Positions 5,555 to 8,028 of a stretch of 8,028 bases of DNA are shown in pieces. Every line of letters starts with the position of its first letter. Position 1 is the stretch's first letter. The stretch is from contig CAKKSJ010000473.1 in the NCBI GenBank assembly GCA_919902965.1, positions 1 through 8,028 of the forward strand. Direction: 5' to 3'. The translations under genes were made by a program, and so were the position numbers. The notes under the pieces were generated by a model. It worked only from the letters and a program-made list of their open reading frames with translations. It made no database searches and was not told the origin of the DNA. This stretch comes from Burkholderiales bacterium (GTDB lineage: Bacteria > Pseudomonadota > Gammaproteobacteria > Burkholderiales > SG8-39).

Positions 5555-7288
5555 TCAAACGCTTTCCCTGATCTCGGAACCCTCGGGCGGCAGTTCCAGC
5601 GGTTTGAGCGGCGCATCCGGTGGCACGCCGAGCAAGCGCAGCGCGCCGCCCATCACCGCGGAAAACACCGGCGCCGCGACTACGCCGCCGTAGTACTGGC
5701 CCTGAACCGCGGAAGGTTCATCCAGCATTACCGCGATCACCAGCCTGGGATCGGAAGCCGGCGCGAGACCGACGAACGAGGACACGTACTTGTGCTTGGC
5801 GTAGACGCCGTTTTCCTCCTTGTTCGCGGTGCCGGTCTTGCCCGCCACCCGATAGCCCATCACGCGCGCCCTGGGCGCGGTACCGTCTGGCTGAACCGCC
5901 AGTTCCAGCATGTCGCGCAACTTGCGTGCGGTAGCGACCGAGATGACCCGTTTTCCCGGGGGCGGCGCGCCGACCCGCAACAGCGACAGCGGCATCAACT
6001 CGCCGTCGTGCGCAAAAATGGTATAGGCGCGCGCCAGTTGCAACAGGGAAACCGAGATGCCGTGGCCGTAGGCCATGGTGGCCTGTTCGATCGGGCGCCA
6101 GCGTTTGTACGCGCGCAGTTTGCCGCCGGCCTCGCCCGGAAAGCCCAGGCGCGGCGCGCTGCCGAAGCCCACCTGCTCGAACATGGCCCACATCGCCTCG
6201 GACGGCAATCCGAGTGCGATTTTCGCCGAACCGACGTTGCTCGAACGCTGGATCACCTGGGCCACGCTCATGTTGCCGAAACGGTGCGCGTCGTGAATGG
6301 TTGCTTTGCCGATGGAAAAGCTGCCGCCTGCGGTGGCGATCAAGGTATCGGGCGTGACTTTTCCCTGCTCGATGGCAACAGCCACGGTAAAGGGCTTGAG
6401 CGTGGATCCCGGTTCGAAGGTATCGGTGACGGCGCGGTTGCGCAATTGCGCGCCCGACAATCGGCTGCGGTTGTTGGGGTTGTACGTAGGCAGGTTGGCG
6501 AGCGCCAGCACCTCGCCGCTCCTGGCGTCGAGCACCACGATCGCCCCTGCCTTGGCCTTGGCTTTGTCCACGGCCAACTTGAGCTGGGAGAAAGCGAGGT
6601 TTTGCAGCCTGGCATCCAGCGCCAGCACCAGGTCGCGGCCGTTCTGTGCCTCGCGAATCGATTCCGTGTCCTCGACGATCTGCCCCAGGCGATCCTTGAT
6701 CACGCGCCGGCTGCCCGACTTGCCGGCCAGCGTGGATTGATACGCGAGTTCGATTCCTTCCTGACCCGCATCGTCAGCGCCGGTGAAGCCCAGCACCTGC
6801 GCCATCACCTCGCCGCCAGGGTAATAGCGGCGGTATTCGCGATTCTGGAAAAGACCCGCTATGCGCAACTCGCCTACGCGCTGGGCGACCTCGGGCGGAA
6901 TCTGGCGCTTCAGATAGACGAATCCCGTCGCGTCGCTGAGGCGCTTGTCGAGTTCGCGCGGCGGCATCTCTAGCAGCGCCGCCAGCTTGCTGCGCTGTTG
7001 CGTCGAATATTGCAGTTCTTCCGGGATTGCCCAGACCGACTTGACCGGCGTGCTGATGGCGAGGGCCTCGCCGTGGCGGTCGGTTATCTTGCCGCGATTG
7101 GCGCTGATGTCCAGCACGCGGCTGTAGCGCGACTGGCCCTTTTGTTGCAGGAAATCGTTGTTCAGGCCCTGCAGATAGACGGCACGGCCGGCGAGCACCA
7201 GGAAGCCGCCCGCGATCAGCACCAGCAGCACGCGCGAGCGCCACAGCGGCAGATGCAGCGCCAGCACCGGACTGGCGGCATAGTTCAT
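5555..7288 (-). CDS. ftsI: Septal peptidoglycan transpeptidase FtsI (penicillin-binding protein 3)
   Basis: FtsI is the D,D-transpeptidase that cross-links septal peptidoglycan with FtsW in the divisome. The 577-residue product has a short cytoplasmic N-terminus, one transmembrane helix at about 19-38, and the pedestal domain start with the class B PBP signature NRGKITDRHGEALA (64-77). The transpeptidase domain carries all three active-site motifs: STLK with the acyl-serine (295-298, in FEPGSTLKPF), SSN (349-351) and KTGT (484-487). The catalytic set is complete, so it should be active and bind beta-lactams. The ATG overlaps the ftsL stop as ATGA and has a strong GGAGG 7 nt upstream at 7296-7300. 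Length and order are typical of proteobacterial dcw clusters. Confidence 0.98.
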   Translation of the reverse strand: MNYAASPVLALHLPLWRSRVLLVLIAGGFLVLAGRAVYLQGLNNDFLQQKGQSRYSRVLDISANRGKITDRHGEALAISTPVKSVWAIPEELQYSTQQRSKLAALLEMPPRELDKRLSDATGFVYLKRQIPPEVAQRVGELRIAGLFQNREYRRYYPGGEVMAQVLGFTGADDAGQEGIELAYQSTLAGKSGSRRVIKDRLGQIVEDTESIREAQNGRDLVLALDARLQNLAFSQLKLAVDKAKAKAGAIVVLDARSGEVLALANLPTYNPNNRSRLSGAQLRNRAVTDTFEPGSTLKPFTVAVAIEQGKVTPDTLIATAGGSFSIGKATIHDAHRFGNMSVAQVIQRSSNVGSAKIALGLPSEAMWAMFEQVGFGSAPRLGFPGEAGGKLRAYKRWRPIEQATMAYGHGISVSLLQLARAYTIFAHDGELMPLSLLRVGAPPPGKRVISVATARKLRDMLELAVQPDGTAPRARVMGYRVAGKTGTANKEENGVYAKHKYVSSFVGLAPASDPRLVIAVMLDEPSAVQGQYYGGVVAAPVFSAVMGGALRLLGVPPDAPLKPLELPPEGSEIRESV

Positions 7289-7566
7289 CGTGCTGCCTCC
7301 GCCGCCGCGCGTATCACCACCTGGGTGCGCCGCGCATCGGGCACGCTCATTTGCAGGCGGCTACGCGCGATCTTCTCGACCCGCGCGTGCATCGCCCAGG
7401 TGCTCTGTTCGAGTTGCAGCTGCCCCCATTCGACATCGAGCAGCTTGGTTTGCTCCTGCTCGCGCTCAAGCGCGGCAAACAGCTTTCTCGCCTTGTGTTG
7501 CGAGGTGACCAGGCCGAGCGCGCAGGCGGTAAGCAGCGCGAGCAAAATGAGATTGATCCGCGCCAA
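7285..7566 (-). CDS. ftsL: Cell division protein FtsL
   Basis: FtsL is a small bitopic divisome protein that pairs with FtsB and FtsQ and helps activate FtsW-FtsI. The 93-residue product has one N-terminal membrane helix (about 4-20, NLILLALLTACALGLVT), then a charged, heptad-like stretch (about 22-62) fit for a coiled coil with FtsB, and a short tail. The SQHKARKLF sequence after the helix is typical of betaproteobacterial FtsL. Translation appears to start at TTG: there is no ATG or GTG nearby in frame, and GGAG lies 6 nt upstream, inside the end of rsmH. The start is one nucleotide after the rsmH stop, and the end overlaps ftsI by 4 nt. Identification rests on shape and position between rsmH and ftsI, as FtsL sequences are weakly conserved. 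Confidence 0.93.
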   Translation of the reverse strand: MARINLILLALLTACALGLVTSQHKARKLFAALEREQEQTKLLDVEWGQLQLEQSTWAMHARVEKIARSRLQMSVPDARRTQVVIRAAAEAAR

Positions 7567-7567
7567 T

Positions 7568-8028
7568 TCAAACTCCGCTGCGTTCGGCGACGCGCAGGGT
7601 GGCGCTGCGCGCGCGCGGATTGGCGGCGATCTCCTGTGCCGATGCCCGCACAGGCTTGCCGATCAGGCGCAGCCTGGCTTGCGGCAGCTCGCGCTCGCGC
7701 AAGGGCAGGCGTACCGGCACATCGGCGCGCGCCGCATCGCGCATGAAAGTCTTTACGATGCGGTCCTCCAGGGAGTGAAAACTGATGACCGCCAGGCGCG
7801 CACCAGGTCTGAGCAGATCGAGTATTCGCGGCAGTGCTAACGACAAGTGCGCAAGCTCCCGATTGAGGTGAATCCGTATAGCCTGGAAGGTGCGCGTCGC
7901 CGGGTCCTTGTTTTTTTCCCGCGTGCGGACGGCCGCACCCACGATAGCGGCAAGTTGCCCTGTGCTGAGGACTGGCCCTCTTTGCCGAGCAGCAACAATC
8001 GCCTTTGCAATCTGTTTAGCAAACCGTT
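7568..8028 (-). CDS. rsmH: 16S rRNA (cytosine(1402)-N(4))-methyltransferase RsmH, 5' end cut by window edge
   Basis: RsmH (MraW) methylates N4 of C1402 in the ribosomal P site of 16S rRNA, with S-adenosylmethionine as donor. Only the C-terminal 152 residues are present, of a usual total near 310; the frame runs off the right edge without a stop. Recognisable segments, numbered from the cut end, are RFAKQIAKAIVAAR (1-14), VRTREKNKDPATRTFQAIRI (33-52), HLNREL (53-58) and the highly conserved ISFHSLEDRIVK (81-92), ending with the usual basic tail RARSATLRVAERSGV. The SAM-binding N-terminal half lies outside the window. The gene heads the dcw cluster after mraZ in many bacteria; here it is followed after one nucleotide by ftsL. 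A GTG at 7942 inside the frame is an ordinary valine codon, not a start. Confidence 0.97.
   Translation of the reverse strand, partial: RFAKQIAKAIVAARQRGPVLSTGQLAAIVGAAVRTREKNKDPATRTFQAIRIHLNRELAHLSLALPRILDLLRPGARLAVISFHSLEDRIVKTFMRDAARADVPVRLPLRERELPQARLRLIGKPVRASAQEIAANPRARSATLRVAERSGV
7573..7576 (-). promoter_or_regulatory. Ribosome binding site of ftsL (GGAG)
   Basis: GGAG in the last codons of rsmH lies 6 nt before the TTG at 7566 and supports this rare start codon for ftsL. The weak start codon placed right after the rsmH stop suggests that ftsL translation is coupled to rsmH. Confidence 0.6.

Noticed and set aside
127..6973. Long plus-strand open frames opposite murD, mraY, murF, murE and ftsI (for example 127-1098, 1369-2553, 2627-3922, 5792-6973).
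   Set aside because: They are mirror frames of GC-rich coding sequence. Their translations are rich in Arg, Ala, Gln and His, match no family, and lie fully opposite strongly conserved minus-strand genes.
7910..7917. A run of seven A on the coding strand of rsmH, forming an A-AAA-AAC pattern in frame, like a minus-one frameshift site.
   Set aside because: It encodes the conserved REKNKD segment of RsmH, and the frame continues normally to the expected C-terminus. I found no stem-loop or conserved product in the shifted frame.
7837..8022. A second minus-strand frame next to rsmH that could suggest a frameshift in that gene.
   Set aside because: The true rsmH frame is open to the window edge, and the sequence before 7942 reads as conserved RsmH in the same frame. 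The other frame is a shadow.

Overview
This window is the core of a division and cell wall (dcw) cluster from a high-GC Gram-negative bacterium, read entirely on the minus strand. In transcription order (right to left) it holds rsmH (5' part missing), ftsL, ftsI, murE, murF, mraY and murD (3' part missing). Gene order, the roughly 384-residue MraY with its MLLELAQYLAKDIRAF start, and the MurF signature NNAQREHQEF all suggest a betaproteobacterium. I cannot place it to order or genus. There is no sign of a mobile element, RNA gene, CRISPR array, internal promoter or terminator.

The right half (about 2624-8028) is ordinary and tightly packed. rsmH and ftsL are 1 nt apart, ftsL and ftsI overlap as ATGA, ftsI and murE are 40 nt apart, and murE and murF overlap. 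The products act together: FtsL and FtsI belong to the septal synthesis machinery, MurE, MurF and MurD build the UDP-MurNAc-pentapeptide, MraY loads it onto undecaprenyl phosphate, and RsmH methylates 16S rRNA.

The left half is where the window departs from the usual layout. mraY is intact, but both of its flanks carry copies of its own ends. On the 5' side, 202 nt separate the murF stop from the mraY ATG. This gap is made of two 101-bp tandem repeats plus a short third piece. Each unit begins with the first 16 nt of mraY, so ATG-CTG-CTC-GAG-CTC occurs three times, first directly after the murF stop. Each unit encodes a 33-codon mini-ORF that ends in TGATG, overlapping the next ATG.

On the 3' side, 159 nt separate the mraY stop from the murD ATG. 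This gap holds a second copy of the last 21 mraY codons, differing by 7 synonymous changes and no amino-acid change. It forms the end of a 53-residue ORF that starts 1 nt after the mraY stop and overlaps murD as ATGA. A perfect 8-bp GC-rich hairpin lies in the same gap.

The simplest reading is that a diverged mraY was inserted into, or replaced most of, a resident mraY whose two ends remain next to murF and murD. The translational coupling chain may have been kept or rebuilt in the process. I do not see a new defence or biosynthetic system; this rearranged mraY segment is the item worth a second look.
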